Below are positions 53,185 to 63,148 of a stretch of DNA of 64,000 bases, in pieces. Source of the stretch: Methanolobus sp. ZRKC5 (lineage in GTDB: Archaea; Halobacteriota; Methanosarcinia; Methanosarcinales; Methanosarcinaceae); contig NZ_CP151792.1 in the NCBI RefSeq assembly GCF_038446525.1, positions 1,302,001 to 1,366,000 of the forward strand, written 5' to 3'. Each line of letters opens with the position of its first letter. The stretch's first letter is position 1. The notes under the pieces were generated by a model. That model saw nothing but the letters and a program-made list of their open reading frames with translations, had not been told where the DNA came from and searched no databases. Made by a program: the position numbers and the translations under genes.

Positions 53185-53206
53185 ATATAAGAAAGGAAGA
53201 AGCAAA

Positions 53207-54013
53207 ATGGAAACGTCGATAATTGATTCATTAATGCTATCTGAAAAAAGAAGAGACATAATGATCCTGCTGTCCATTGAATCAAAATCTCGTGATGAAA
53301 TGGCAGAAGCTCTTGATATGCCCTGGCAATTACTAAAACAGCCAATTAAAGAATTAAAAAATGTAGGGATGATCTTTCAAAAAGAAAATGTGTATAGCTT
53401 ATCAAATAACGGTCGACTGATGATAACTGCTTTGATGCCCTTATTGACAATGGTAGATGCATTCTCATCTGATATTGACTATTGGAAAAGCAGGGATTTG
53501 CAACCAATACCTCACCACCTCACAAAAAGAATGGGAGAGCTTGGAAAATCCAGCCTGAACACACTTTCACTAGACTACATGTTCGAACCACTCAAGCATT
53601 TTATAGAAAATGCAACTCAAACCAGATATTTGAATATTGTTCTTTCCCTTTTCGATCCGGAAGCCCCTTCACTTCTTAAGGAAATTGCCGACAAGGATAT
53701 TGAAATATCACTGGTGTTTGAACGCAATACTTATGGTAAGATGAATGAGAATTTCAGGGATGAGCTTGATGAGCTTAATAACTATAAAAACATCAGTTTT
53801 TACTGCATAGATTCCGAGGTCAATCCTCCCGAAATAATCATCAATGATGGTGAAATGGCTATTATATTCTTCAATCAGAATGGCAAATACGACTATAGAG
53901 AACTGCTCAGTTCCGATGAAAATGCTATTGCGTGGGGAAGCGAGCTTTTCGAATATTACAAAGGTATCTCAAAGCCTTGTTCGAAAAATAATGCTATTAC
54001 ACCTAAACCGTGA
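53207..54013 (+). CDS. HTH regulator of methyltransferase genes (Msr-like)
   Basis: The 268-residue protein has an N-terminal winged helix (SRDEMAEALDMPWQLLKQPI, about residues 28-47) and a C-terminal domain ending in NQNGKYDYRELLSSDENAIA (about 224). This plan is that of the methanogen regulators called Msr, which control methyltransferase operons in Methanosarcina. It lies next to the mttB locus, behind the tail of a paralogue, so it probably controlled methylamine genes; its targets here may now be mtbA and the intact corrinoid gene. Confidence 0.82.
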   Translation: METSIIDSLMLSEKRRDIMILLSIESKSRDEMAEALDMPWQLLKQPIKELKNVGMIFQKENVYSLSNNGRLMITALMPLLTMVDAFSSDIDYWKSRDLQPIPHHLTKRMGELGKSSLNTLSLDYMFEPLKHFIENATQTRYLNIVLSLFDPEAPSLLKEIADKDIEISLVFERNTYGKMNENFRDELDELNNYKNISFYCIDSEVNPPEIIINDGEMAIIFFNQNGKYDYRELLSSDENAIAWGSELFEYYKGISKPCSKNNAITPKP

Positions 54014-54085
54014 AAAGCAGTAACTTTTCTTGAATGACTCTGCTGGCCAGATAAGATTGCAAATACAAATGTGTCTTGCAATACT

Positions 54086-54109
54086 ATATATGCATGAATG
54101 TGCATATAT
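54086..54109. promoter_or_regulatory. ArsR-type operator overlapping a TATA box
   Basis: Nine-base arms ATATATGCA (54086-54094) and TGCATATAT (54101-54109) surround six bases. The left arm contains the only good TATA element, about 28 bases before the start codon at 54118, so the transcript would be nearly leaderless. The following gene begins with an ArsR DNA-binding domain, which very probably binds here and blocks its own promoter until arsenite is present. Confidence 0.8.
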
Positions 54110-54117
54110 GCAATTAT

Positions 54118-55152
54118 ATGCAAGAGAACAAAGCCAAGTTCTTCAAAGCACTGGGAGACAAAACCAGGCTTACTATCGTAGGATGTCTTTTGAAGCAGGA
54201 CCGCTGTGCTTGTGACTTCTCTGCAACCACAGGAAAGGACCAGACCACTGTATCCCGGCATCTGAAAATACTCTGTGAAGCAGGCATCCTCAGATATGAA
54301 AAGGATGGAAGATACGTAATTTACAGCATAAAGGATGAGAATATGAAAGAAACACTTGAAAAATGCGGAGTCGAAAAAGTAGAATCGTGCTGTCCGGGAA
54401 GCGTAATGGATTCGGATACGAAGAAGAATATTGTGAAGAAAGGTTATAGTCAAATCGCATTGGGTGTTGCACAATGTGGATGCTGTGGAGACCTTACAAA
54501 TGAACAAGTGGCAACATCCATCGGATATTCCACTGAAGAAACACAGTCATTTTCTGAAGCAAACCTTGGTATTGGATGCGGAAATCCAACAGCACTTGGC
54601 GAGATAAAAGAAGGTGATACTGTTCTTGACCTGGGTTCCGGAGCAGGATTTGACAGTTTTCTGGCTGTTGAGAAAGTAGGCGATAGCGGAAAAGTCATCG
54701 GTGTGGATATGACAGATGAAATGCTTGCAAAGGCCAGGAATAATGCCGAAAATTATGGATTTGAAAATGTAGAGTTCAGGAAAGGAGACATTGAAGAGCT
54801 GCCCGTTGAAAGTGATTCTATTGACGTCATCATAAGCAACTGTGTTATAAATCTGACACCTGACAAATCCCGGGTATTCAGGGAAGCATACAGAGTGCTC
54901 AGAAAAGGCGGCAGGATGTTCATATCTGATATGGTCCTGTCGAAGGATCTTACGGAAGAGGAAAAAAATAACGAAGAACTCATTTGTGCCTGTGTTGGTG
55001 GAGCTTTGCTAAAAGATGACTACCTGAGCAAAATAAAGCAAGCCGGATTCTCTATAAAAATAGTAGGAGAAGATACCGACATCAGTAAAAGGCAGTATTC
55101 AGGATACCCGGTTGAGAGCCTTAAACTGGAACTGATAAAAACGGATGTATAA
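54118..55152 (+). CDS. arsM: ArsR repressor fused to arsenite methyltransferase
   Basis: The 344-residue protein starts [20 protein letters not shown] with an ArsR winged helix ([18 protein letters not shown], about residue 42; metal-site cysteines in DRCACD). It is joined to an ArsM domain with SAM loop [15 protein letters not shown] (about 180), [18 protein letters not shown] and the conserved Cys in IISNCVINL and [10 protein letters not shown]. It should methylate As(III) to volatile or less toxic forms and repress its own gene. Upstream in-frame ATGs (54076, 54094) lie inside the operator and are not used in my view. Confidence 0.92.
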   Translation: MQENKAKFFKALGDKTRLTIVGCLLKQDRCACDFSATTGKDQTTVSRHLKILCEAGILRYEKDGRYVIYSIKDENMKETLEKCGVEKVESCCPGSVMDSDTKKNIVKKGYSQIALGVAQCGCCGDLTNEQVATSIGYSTEETQSFSEANLGIGCGNPTALGEIKEGDTVLDLGSGAGFDSFLAVEKVGDSGKVIGVDMTDEMLAKARNNAENYGFENVEFRKGDIEELPVESDSIDVIISNCVINLTPDKSRVFREAYRVLRKGGRMFISDMVLSKDLTEEEKNNEELICACVGGALLKDDYLSKIKQAGFSIKIVGEDTDISKRQYSGYPVESLKLELIKTDV

Positions 55153-55155
55153 GCA

Positions 55156-55623
55156 GTGAATAACAAACAGATTCCCGTTCTAAAAATCACAGCTGGTTTG
55201 GTCGCATGTCCAGCCTGTAAAAAAATCGGAGTTACTGTAAAGAATGTCACAGTCAGGCATATAGTCGAAAAAGAGCAGATGGAAAGAGTTGGAAAGGGAG
55301 ATTACCATCTTTGCATGGACCCTGAATGTGATATTGCTTACTACGATGAGAAAGGTACTATTTTTGATAAGAGAGCTATCAAAGTTCCATTGTGGTTCAA
55401 GAAAGATGCAAGTCCCAAATATGCCTGCTACTGCAGCCGTATAACAGAGAATGATGTTATCAAAGCGGTCCTTGAACACGGAATGCAGGACATGGGAACC
55501 ATTAGGAAATTCTATGACAAGGATGAAAAATGCCAGTGCAAAATAAAGAACCCAACAGGCAACTGCTGCACAAAAGCATTCAACAAAGCTATCCGCAAAG
55601 GTATCGAATCAAAAAACAGTTAA
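55156..55623 (+). CDS. CopZ-like [2Fe-2S]/zinc protein
   Basis: The 155-residue protein matches the N-terminal domain of Archaeoglobus CopZ: a zinc-binding part (LVACPACKKIG and YHLCMDPECDIAYYD) and a BFD-like part with cysteines in KYACYCSRITENDVIK, CQCKIKNPTGNCC. Such domains hold a [2Fe-2S] cluster and zinc. The copper-binding C-terminal domain of CopZ is absent. It starts at GTG three bases after arsM, so it is in the arsenic operon and may supply electrons for As(V) reduction or metal handling (inference). Confidence 0.85.
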   Translation: MNNKQIPVLKITAGLVACPACKKIGVTVKNVTVRHIVEKEQMERVGKGDYHLCMDPECDIAYYDEKGTIFDKRAIKVPLWFKKDASPKYACYCSRITENDVIKAVLEHGMQDMGTIRKFYDKDEKCQCKIKNPTGNCCTKAFNKAIRKGIESKNS

Positions 55624-55681
55624 ATGGCATGGATTTCCGTGCCTGAAATTTCTTTTTATCAGGGAATATTCTGAAAAATAA

Positions 55682-56212
<531 letters not shown>

Positions 56213-57244
56213 TCAGTGGATGCCACATTCATTGAATGTGAACTTCTCACACACTTCCAAGTAGTGTCCTGAGTTGTTATCGTGTTTCATCTTTGCAAGT
56301 TTCTGCACCAGGTCGATTCCAGGTTTAGGATCTTCCATAATTTCAACCTTGTCTTTTATAAGATCAAAGACCTTTCTGCCTTCTTCTGTGCGTATAAGTA
56401 CACTATTCCATCCTTCCGGTGCACCGACTGATCCAAGTGATATGTCAGCAGACACGGAAGTATAGTCACAGCAGTGGTGACATGGATTCCTTGCGTATGG
56501 AGCAACTTCAGGAATCTTTACAGAGTGTTCTTCGCCATCCTTTGTAATATTCCAAAACTTACCTTTATTGAAATTCATCTTGACGACATCTTCAAGGTTA
56601 AGTCCCATTACTTCAGGAACAATCTTCTCGGTCATGGTATCATGATGGAAACTCTCCATGCATAACAAACCGAGGATAACAACGATCTTGTCACTTGCAT
56701 TCTCTGCAATAAGACGTGCACCGTGTGCCTGGCAGGGTACGCCAATAACACCTATCTTATCGTATTTCTCAAAAGGTTCCTTAAGGGCTGAAAGAACTGA
56801 ATCATAGGTATACTTGGTACCTGTTGTCCTGTCAACATCCTCCGGCTTGGTCATAACTATAAGCTCAGTACCCCATTTATCATCCTTGGCAATACCGACA
56901 ATACAATCTACCGTACCAGTTTCGAGCAAAGCCTTTGCAAGTATTGAGGTGATACCCCCATCCTGCTGACCTGGAATGCTACTCTTTGCTCCAAAGAACT
57001 CTTTTACATTTGCAAATTCATCTTCTACATATCCATCGATAACAGGACATAATCTGCCGCATGTGAGACATCCCTCACATACATCAGGTGCTGCTCCCTG
57101 GACATATAGTTCTAAATTATCTGGGTCACGGACTTCTGCATGCTTGTTCATAATAATAGCACCAGCAGGACATGTTGATACACATGCCCCACAAGCAGTA
57201 CAGACGTCGTGCTCAATGACCTCTAATATTTTTGGATGGGCCAT
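56213..57244 (-). CDS. fpoF: F420H2 dehydrogenase subunit FpoF
   Basis: The 343-residue protein has two 4Fe-4S motifs at the N-terminus (CTACGACVSTCPAG at residue 15 and CEGCLTCGRLCPV at about 55) and an FrhB-type domain that binds FAD and F420 (GGITSILAKALLETG, VGVPCQAHG-like IGVPCQAHGARL, CHHCCDYTSVSADIS). FpoF is the electron-input subunit that oxidises F420H2 and passes electrons to the membrane Fpo complex. In Methanosarcina it is encoded next to mer, as here. Confidence 0.93.
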   Translation of the reverse strand: MAHPKILEVIEHDVCTACGACVSTCPAGAIIMNKHAEVRDPDNLELYVQGAAPDVCEGCLTCGRLCPVIDGYVEDEFANVKEFFGAKSSIPGQQDGGITSILAKALLETGTVDCIVGIAKDDKWGTELIVMTKPEDVDRTTGTKYTYDSVLSALKEPFEKYDKIGVIGVPCQAHGARLIAENASDKIVVILGLLCMESFHHDTMTEKIVPEVMGLNLEDVVKMNFNKGKFWNITKDGEEHSVKIPEVAPYARNPCHHCCDYTSVSADISLGSVGAPEGWNSVLIRTEEGRKVFDLIKDKVEIMEDPKPGIDLVQKLAKMKHDNNSGHYLEVCEKFTFNECGIH

Positions 57245-57274
57245 TAACTGCCTCCGACGTTCTCTTATTTTTGT

Positions 57275-58267
<993 letters not shown>

Positions 58268-58482
58268 CTAAAGAGTGTTGCTATTCAGGTATCTATACAT
58301 ATTTAAAACTTTGTTGGTTTGATTTTGCAACTGCATATAAAAACAATCCGCAAAGAGCAGTATAAAATTAATACGCACACATAAATAATTCAATCAGAAC
58401 CAAACGAATAAAGAAAAACTGTAGAAAGACAACACTGTGTAAAATATGGATATGTATTTACCGTTACAGATATATTCAGTAA

Positions 58483-58620
58483 ATGTCAGATGAAATATTG
58501 TTCATATTTGCAGGAGGTGACGCACCGGGAGTTATTGAGTCATTACCTGGAGGAGTATTTGCCTATCTGCAAGAATATGAATTGAATATGAGAATCGTTT
58601 ACAAACAAATTAATTTTTGA
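58483..58620 (+). CDS. Possible 45-residue protein before the redox cluster
   Basis: An ATG frame codes for SDEILFIFAGGDAPGVIESL and a further 25 residues, ending 14 bases before the first zinc protein gene. The composition is protein-like (hydrophobic strand, glycine turn), but the ribosome site is weak and I know no relative. It may be a remnant or a real small gene leading the cluster. The rest of the 58256-58482 gap holds nothing visible except the mer promoter region. Confidence 0.3.
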   Translation: MSDEILFIFAGGDAPGVIESLPGGVFAYLQEYELNMRIVYKQINF

Positions 58621-58634
58621 GTAGAGTGATCATC

Positions 58635-58874
58635 ATGAAATGCTATGAATGTTCAAAAGAAGGAAAAGATAGCGATACCTTGGCTATCTGCATAATTTGT
58701 GGGAGAGGTGTCTGTAAGGAACACCTGGTCAGGGAAGAAACACCTGTATGGGAAGGTGAATACAGCATAAAACTGAAGTGCGGCATGGGAATTGCCTGTG
58801 ACTACAAAGATGTCCAGCACTGGAAGAAAGTGCTCTGCATGCCTTGTCATAAAGCACTGGTGGAGAACTTTTAG
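58635..58874 (+). CDS. DUF2180-like zinc protein 1
   Basis: The 79-residue protein begins MKCYECSKEGKDSDTLAICI and has C-x2-C spaced pairs: CYEC, CIICGRGVCKEH, CDY and CMPC. The ligands resemble the treble-clef zinc proteins known as DUF2180 in methanogens. An adjacent paralogue follows after eight bases. It could bind nucleic acid, protein or serve as metal store. It is first of the tightly packed plus-strand redox genes. Confidence 0.75.
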   Translation: MKCYECSKEGKDSDTLAICIICGRGVCKEHLVREETPVWEGEYSIKLKCGMGIACDYKDVQHWKKVLCMPCHKALVENF

Positions 58875-58882
58875 GTGATATT

Positions 58883-59101
58883 ATGATGAAATGTTATGAC
58901 TGCATGGAAGAAGGAAAAGACGCAGAAGCAACATGTGTCTGTATAGCTTGCGGAAAAGGGCTTTGCACCGACCACACAAAGGAACTCGAACTCCCGGTGT
59001 CAGTAGGCCAGCCACCTCATGTTCAAAGGCTTCCAAACGGATTGCCAAGAATTCTGTGCCACTACTGCTTTGGCCAGACCATCGAAGACGGATTTGACTG
59101 A
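58883..59101 (+). CDS. DUF2180-like zinc protein 2
   Basis: The 72-residue protein starts MMKCYDCMEEGKDAEATCVC, with CYDC, CIACGKGLCTDH and CHYC as probable zinc ligands, matching the neighbour upstream in plan but shorter. The second Met is the equivalent of the neighbour's start. The tandem pair was made by an old duplication, as the two are only moderately similar outside the ligands. Confidence 0.78.
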   Translation: MMKCYDCMEEGKDAEATCVCIACGKGLCTDHTKELELPVSVGQPPHVQRLPNGLPRILCHYCFGQTIEDGFD

Positions 59102-59137
59102 TTATAATTGATTAATTAATAACACGGAGGATAAATT

Positions 59138-59512
59138 ATGTGCGGAGAGAATAAAGGAAAAGGATGCGGTGGACACAGAGAGATCATTGACGACATGTCA
59201 GACAAATTAGGGTTCACACCTCAGATACTGGAAACACTTGGAGAGCTTGAACCTGAGTTCCTGCACAAATACAACATGTGCAACAACAAGATACTCAGTG
59301 ACGGTGCACTGCCTGCTAAAACAAAGATATTAATGGCTCTTGCAGTCGTTGCATCAAAGCAGTGTGAACGTTGTGTTGCATCACAGATGAAGAGTGCTTT
59401 GAAGAACGGGGCAACAAAAGAAGAGATTATGGAGACAATGGATGTCATTTTCATTACATCCGGAGCCCCCGCAGTTGCTGCATGCAGAGATGCATTGAAG
59501 CTGCTCAAATAA
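59138..59512 (+). CDS. AhpD-like / carboxymuconolactone decarboxylase family protein
   Basis: The 124-residue helical protein has the redox motif CERC at residues 76-79 ([20 protein letters not shown]) followed by the A-G-A-T-K-E-E-I helix typical of the AhpD core. The His after the second Cys of true AhpD is not seen. Such proteins are thiol-disulfide enzymes that act on peroxiredoxins. The ribosome site is CGGAGG and the gene is inside the redox cluster, so a role in oxidative defence is likely. Confidence 0.88.
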
Positions 59513-59597
59513 AAATATCATGAGGGGGGGGGACCAATCTGGTTCCTTTTCATCATTCAATTTATCACATAATATTATACTATTGAGAGGATTGGAA

Positions 59598-61007
59598 ATG
59601 AGGGGGACTGTTGTAAGATGCAGCCTGTTTTTTGTGGCAGCCATTGTTTTATTATCTATTAGCAATGGATTTGCAGCCGCAGAAGAGGCCACTAAATTCG
59701 GAGAATTATCTGCTGATGACTTCACTTATGAAAGCAGGTGTAGACAATGCCATGCGATCATTTACGGAGAATGGGAAGGTACAATGCATTTCAATGCATA
59801 TCTTGACCCTTTTTATCTGGAAGAGGTAAAGGTTGCGAGCGCTGATACTGACGGATTAGTAGATGAATTCTGTTCCCGTTGTCACACACCCATAGGCGTG
59901 GTGTCCGGTGAGATACCGCCTGTAGATGGATCTGAAATGAGTGACATATCAAAACTTGGAGTTCAGTGTGATTTCTGCCATGTGGTATCAGGAAGCAATG
60001 GAACAGGCAACGCCCAGTTCATAGTCACCCCTGGAGATACTAAATGGGGGCCTCTTAGTGACGCAAAGTCAGCCTATCATGAATCCGAATACCTCGAGCT
60101 TTACACCCAATCAGAATATTGTGGAATGTGTCACGAAGTTATACACCCAGTAAACGGACTTGTAATAGACGACACATATCCAGCATGGAAAGACAGCCAG
60201 TACGCCGAAGACAATGTAGTATGTCAGGATTGCCATATGACAGAGGGTATCACAGAGTTCAAGGCGAATCCTGGTCGTGCAGGATCAGGTGCCCCTAAAA
60301 GAGACCATATATCCACACATGAGATAACCGGTGGAAATGCATTTGTCACAGCAATGTTTGGTGCTGAAAATGTCGGAGAGATGGCCATTGAAAGACTTCA
60401 GAACGCTGCGACACTGGACATAACTGTACCTGAAATAGCAGCCACAGGTGAAGAAGTCACAATCGAAGCAGCTATCACCAACTCTGGTGCCGGACACAAT
60501 CTACCAACCGGTGTTTCCGAAATAAGGCAAATATGGCTTGAAGTAATGGTCACTGATAGCGAAGATAAAGAGATATACAGTGCCGGAACCCTTGACACGG
60601 AAGGGAATATAGAATCTGCAAAGATAATTTACAATAATGTGTTGGGTGACAGTGAAGGCAATGCGACTGATAGTTTCTGGCTTGCCGACAGGGTACTGGA
60701 AGACAACAGGATCGGACCAAAGGAAACTGTGAAAGAAGAACACACATTCATCCTGCCTGACAATGTTGTTTATCCACTTAAAGTGGAAACCAGCCTCAAT
60801 TACAGGTCAGCACCTCAGGATACGATCGACCACCTGTTTGGAGAGGGAATGTATGAGGTACCTGTAATCAATATGAATGAGGTATCCAATACAATATATG
60901 ATCCGGACACATCCCCGGAAGAGAGAAACGAATCAACGCCAGGTTTCAGTATATTCACTGCTTGCATGGCTTTTATGTTGATGATGTACATATTCAAAAG
61001 AAAATAA
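59598..61007 (+). CDS. Five-heme cytochrome c with surface anchor
   Basis: From the ATG at 59598 the protein has 469 residues: a signal peptide (to about 27), then five CXXCH heme sites at Cys 48 (CRQCH), 92 (CSRCH), 124 (CDFCH), 175 (CGMCH) and 209 (CQDCH). A beta-rich domain follows (NSGAGHNLPTGVSEIRQIW, about 300) and the tail STPGFSIFTA, a helix and FKRK resembles a PGF-CTERM anchor. The order of hemes is close to cytochrome c554-type proteins. It should lie outside the membrane and could pass electrons to external acceptors, or reduce nitrogen or sulfur compounds. It is rare for a methanogen to have one in such a cluster. Confidence 0.92.
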   Translation: MRGTVVRCSLFFVAAIVLLSISNGFAAAEEATKFGELSADDFTYESRCRQCHAIIYGEWEGTMHFNAYLDPFYLEEVKVASADTDGLVDEFCSRCHTPIGVVSGEIPPVDGSEMSDISKLGVQCDFCHVVSGSNGTGNAQFIVTPGDTKWGPLSDAKSAYHESEYLELYTQSEYCGMCHEVIHPVNGLVIDDTYPAWKDSQYAEDNVVCQDCHMTEGITEFKANPGRAGSGAPKRDHISTHEITGGNAFVTAMFGAENVGEMAIERLQNAATLDITVPEIAATGEEVTIEAAITNSGAGHNLPTGVSEIRQIWLEVMVTDSEDKEIYSAGTLDTEGNIESAKIIYNNVLGDSEGNATDSFWLADRVLEDNRIGPKETVKEEHTFILPDNVVYPLKVETSLNYRSAPQDTIDHLFGEGMYEVPVINMNEVSNTIYDPDTSPEERNESTPGFSIFTACMAFMLMMYIFKRK

Positions 61008-61023
61008 TCGGAGAAAATAAAAA

Positions 61024-61215
61024 ATGCCACCTAAAGTAGACAAGAACAAATGTGAAGGAATTGGAGCATGTGCAGAATCATGCCCTACTGATGTGATAGA
61101 CATTGAGGCAGATGAGAACGGAAACCTCAAATCCGTAATTGCACGTCCGGATGACTGTGTGGAATGTGGTAACTGTGTTGACGCCTGTCCCACTGAATCA
61201 ATAACATTAGATTAA
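61024..61215 (+). CDS. Ferredoxin, 2[4Fe-4S]
   Basis: The 63-residue protein has two cluster motifs, CEGIGACAESCP (first site, spacing C-x4-C-x3-C in place of the usual C-x2-C-x2-C) and CVECGNCVDACP. The first cluster's extra residues are seen in some archaeal ferredoxins. It lies 16 bases after the cytochrome gene and would donate electrons to or from the flavoproteins encoded next. Confidence 0.93.
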   Translation: MPPKVDKNKCEGIGACAESCPTDVIDIEADENGNLKSVIARPDDCVECGNCVDACPTESITLD

Positions 61216-61235
61216 AAACAAAAAGGAGTGCCATA

Positions 61236-61856
61236 ATGTCCGATGACACATGCATTCGATTACTGGGAATCTCAGGCAGCCCCAGGAAGAAATCTACAGA
61301 CTATGTTGTCAATGAAGCCCTGAGATACGCACAAGAGAAATACGGTGCAGAAGTAGAGTATTTTTCCGCCAGTGGTCAAAATATGAAATTCTGCATTCAT
61401 TGTGATTACTGTGTCCGTAAAAAGGAAGGATGTATTCACAAGGATGACCTTGTTGAACTCTATGACAAAATGCTCTGGGCTGATGCGTGGATCATCGGCA
61501 CTCCGGTATACCAAGGCACACTGAGTGCCCAGACAAAAACGATAATGGACAGGTGCCGCGCAGTCGTTGCCCGTGACCCAAAAGCCTTTATGAACAAAGT
61601 AGGCGCTGCAGCTGCAGTTGGCGGGGACAGGATAGGCGGACAGGAACCAGCCATACAGACTATTTTGAACTTCTATGTCATCAGTGAAATGATACCCGTT
61701 GCAGGCGGTTCTTTCGGATCGAACCTTGGCGGAACATTCTGGTCAAAGGACAAAGGCGCTGAAGGAGTTGCTGAGGATTCGGAAGGAATACGAAGTCTTC
61801 ACAGGACCGTTAATAAGATGATGAAGACGGCCATGGCAATGAAGACTCTCAAATAA
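61236..61856 (+). CDS. Iron-sulfur flavoprotein (Isf-like)
   Basis: The 206-residue flavodoxin-fold protein has the FMN loop GISGSPRKKSTDYVVNEAL (about residue 10), the cysteine group CIHCDYCVRKKEGC (about 50) for a 4Fe-4S cluster, GTPVYQGTLSAQTKTIMDRC (about 87) and GGSFGSNLGGTFW. Isf of Methanosarcina takes electrons from ferredoxin; members reduce oxygen or peroxide in vitro. It is an intact homologue of the broken gene at 16.6 kb. Confidence 0.92.
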   Translation: MSDDTCIRLLGISGSPRKKSTDYVVNEALRYAQEKYGAEVEYFSASGQNMKFCIHCDYCVRKKEGCIHKDDLVELYDKMLWADAWIIGTPVYQGTLSAQTKTIMDRCRAVVARDPKAFMNKVGAAAAVGGDRIGGQEPAIQTILNFYVISEMIPVAGGSFGSNLGGTFWSKDKGAEGVAEDSEGIRSLHRTVNKMMKTAMAMKTLK

Positions 61857-61860
61857 AGGT

Positions 61861-62565
61861 GTGAACTTGAAATTCGAAGAACCTGTAATCGAGGTAATCA
61901 AACGGGCACATAATGTGAAAAGTTTCAGGTTCAAAAAACCGGAGGCTTTTGATTACAAAGCCGGGCAGTACGTCACAGTGACACTTAATTCCAATGGGAA
62001 GAAGCTTAGCAGGGCTTTCAGCCTGTCAAGCAGCCCTACGGAAAAAAACCATCTCGAATTTACAAAGAAACTTACAGGTCATGAATTTTCCAATATGCTG
62101 GATGCCATGGTGGTAGGAGATACTGCACTTATAAGTGGCCCATTCGGAAAAATGACCTTTGAAGGCGAGTATGAAAAAATGGCGCTACTTAGCGGAGGCA
62201 TAGGCATTACCCCGATGATCAGTATCTGTAAGTATTGCACTGACATGAAGCTCAGTACGAATATCATACTGCTATGCAGTGACAAGGCTGAACAGGATAT
62301 GATATTTACAGAAGAACTTGAAGAAATGCAAAAACAAAATCCGAATCTTACCGTTTTCAATACACTAACAAGGGCTTCAGAAAACTGGAAAGGGTGCAGA
62401 GAGCGCATATGTGAAAGCATGATCTTAAGAGAACTTCCTGACTACGCAGAGAGAATTTTCTACGTATGCGGACCGCCTCCTATGGTGGACTCAATGATGG
62501 AGATGCTCCACGACATGAAAATACCTGACAGCATGATAAGCAAGGAAGCACTGATTGGATATTGA
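61861..62565 (+). CDS. FAD/NAD(P) oxidoreductase, FNR-like
   Basis: The 234-residue protein starts at GTG and has the flavin-binding RAFSLSSSP (R-x-Y/F-S-x2-S, about residue 44), the pyridine-nucleotide loop LLSGGIGITPMISI (about 103) and YVCGPPPMVDSMMEML at the C-terminus. It moves electrons between NAD(P)H and ferredoxin or a flavoprotein. No 2Fe-2S domain is attached, so the adjacent ferredoxin is the probable partner. It follows the Isf gene with four bases. Confidence 0.93.
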   Translation: MNLKFEEPVIEVIKRAHNVKSFRFKKPEAFDYKAGQYVTVTLNSNGKKLSRAFSLSSSPTEKNHLEFTKKLTGHEFSNMLDAMVVGDTALISGPFGKMTFEGEYEKMALLSGGIGITPMISICKYCTDMKLSTNIILLCSDKAEQDMIFTEELEEMQKQNPNLTVFNTLTRASENWKGCRERICESMILRELPDYAERIFYVCGPPPMVDSMMEMLHDMKIPDSMISKEALIGY

Positions 62566-62602
62566 GCCAGTTTTTAAAGAACAAAAGGAGGCAGCAAAAA
62601 TC

Positions 62603-63148
62603 ATGAAGAGGATAGCATGGGGAATTACCGGATCAGGAGACCTGATCAAAGAGACATATGATGCAATGGTTGACATCAAGCAGAAAAGCAATATCGAGAT
62701 CATGGTCTTCTTATCCAAAGAAGGCGAGACAGTTATGAAATGGTACCGTATGTGGAATGATATCCAGAGGGATTTCCCTAATTTCAAGACCGGCGCAGGA
62801 CCAAATTCACCCTTTATAGCAGGACCACTGCAGGTAGGACACTACGATGCACTTATTATTGCCCCTTGTACTGCAAATACCGTTGCCAAAATAGTATACG
62901 GCATTGCCGACACACTTGTCACAAACGCTGTTGCACAGACTGCTAAAGGAAAAACTCCAATTTACATCCTTCCTGTGGACCAGAAGAAAGGCACTGTAAA
63001 AACAGCATCACCTGAAGGCCGCATTATGGAACTGAAAATGCGCGATGTTGATGTTTCCAACACGGAAAAGCTGGGACAGATGGAAAATATAACCCTACTC
63101 GAAAAACCAGATGATCTATACGATCTTCTTGGAATAAGTAAGGATTAA
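62603..63148 (+). CDS. afpA: Archaeoflavoprotein AfpA
   Basis: The 181-residue protein begins MKRIAWGITGSGDLIKETYD and has NSPFIAGPLQVGHYDALIIA and APCTANTVAKIVYGIADTL (Cys/Thr loop typical of flavin-binding PPC-decarboxylase fold). This matches archaeoflavoproteins (AfpA), which take electrons from ferredoxin in Archaeoglobus and are encoded near Isf genes. The start at 62603 has AAAGGAGG upstream, so the longer frame from 62555 is not used. It ends the redox cluster and overlaps the next gene tail to tail by four bases. Confidence 0.9.
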   Translation: MKRIAWGITGSGDLIKETYDAMVDIKQKSNIEIMVFLSKEGETVMKWYRMWNDIQRDFPNFKTGAGPNSPFIAGPLQVGHYDALIIAPCTANTVAKIVYGIADTLVTNAVAQTAKGKTPIYILPVDQKKGTVKTASPEGRIMELKMRDVDVSNTEKLGQMENITLLEKPDDLYDLLGISKD

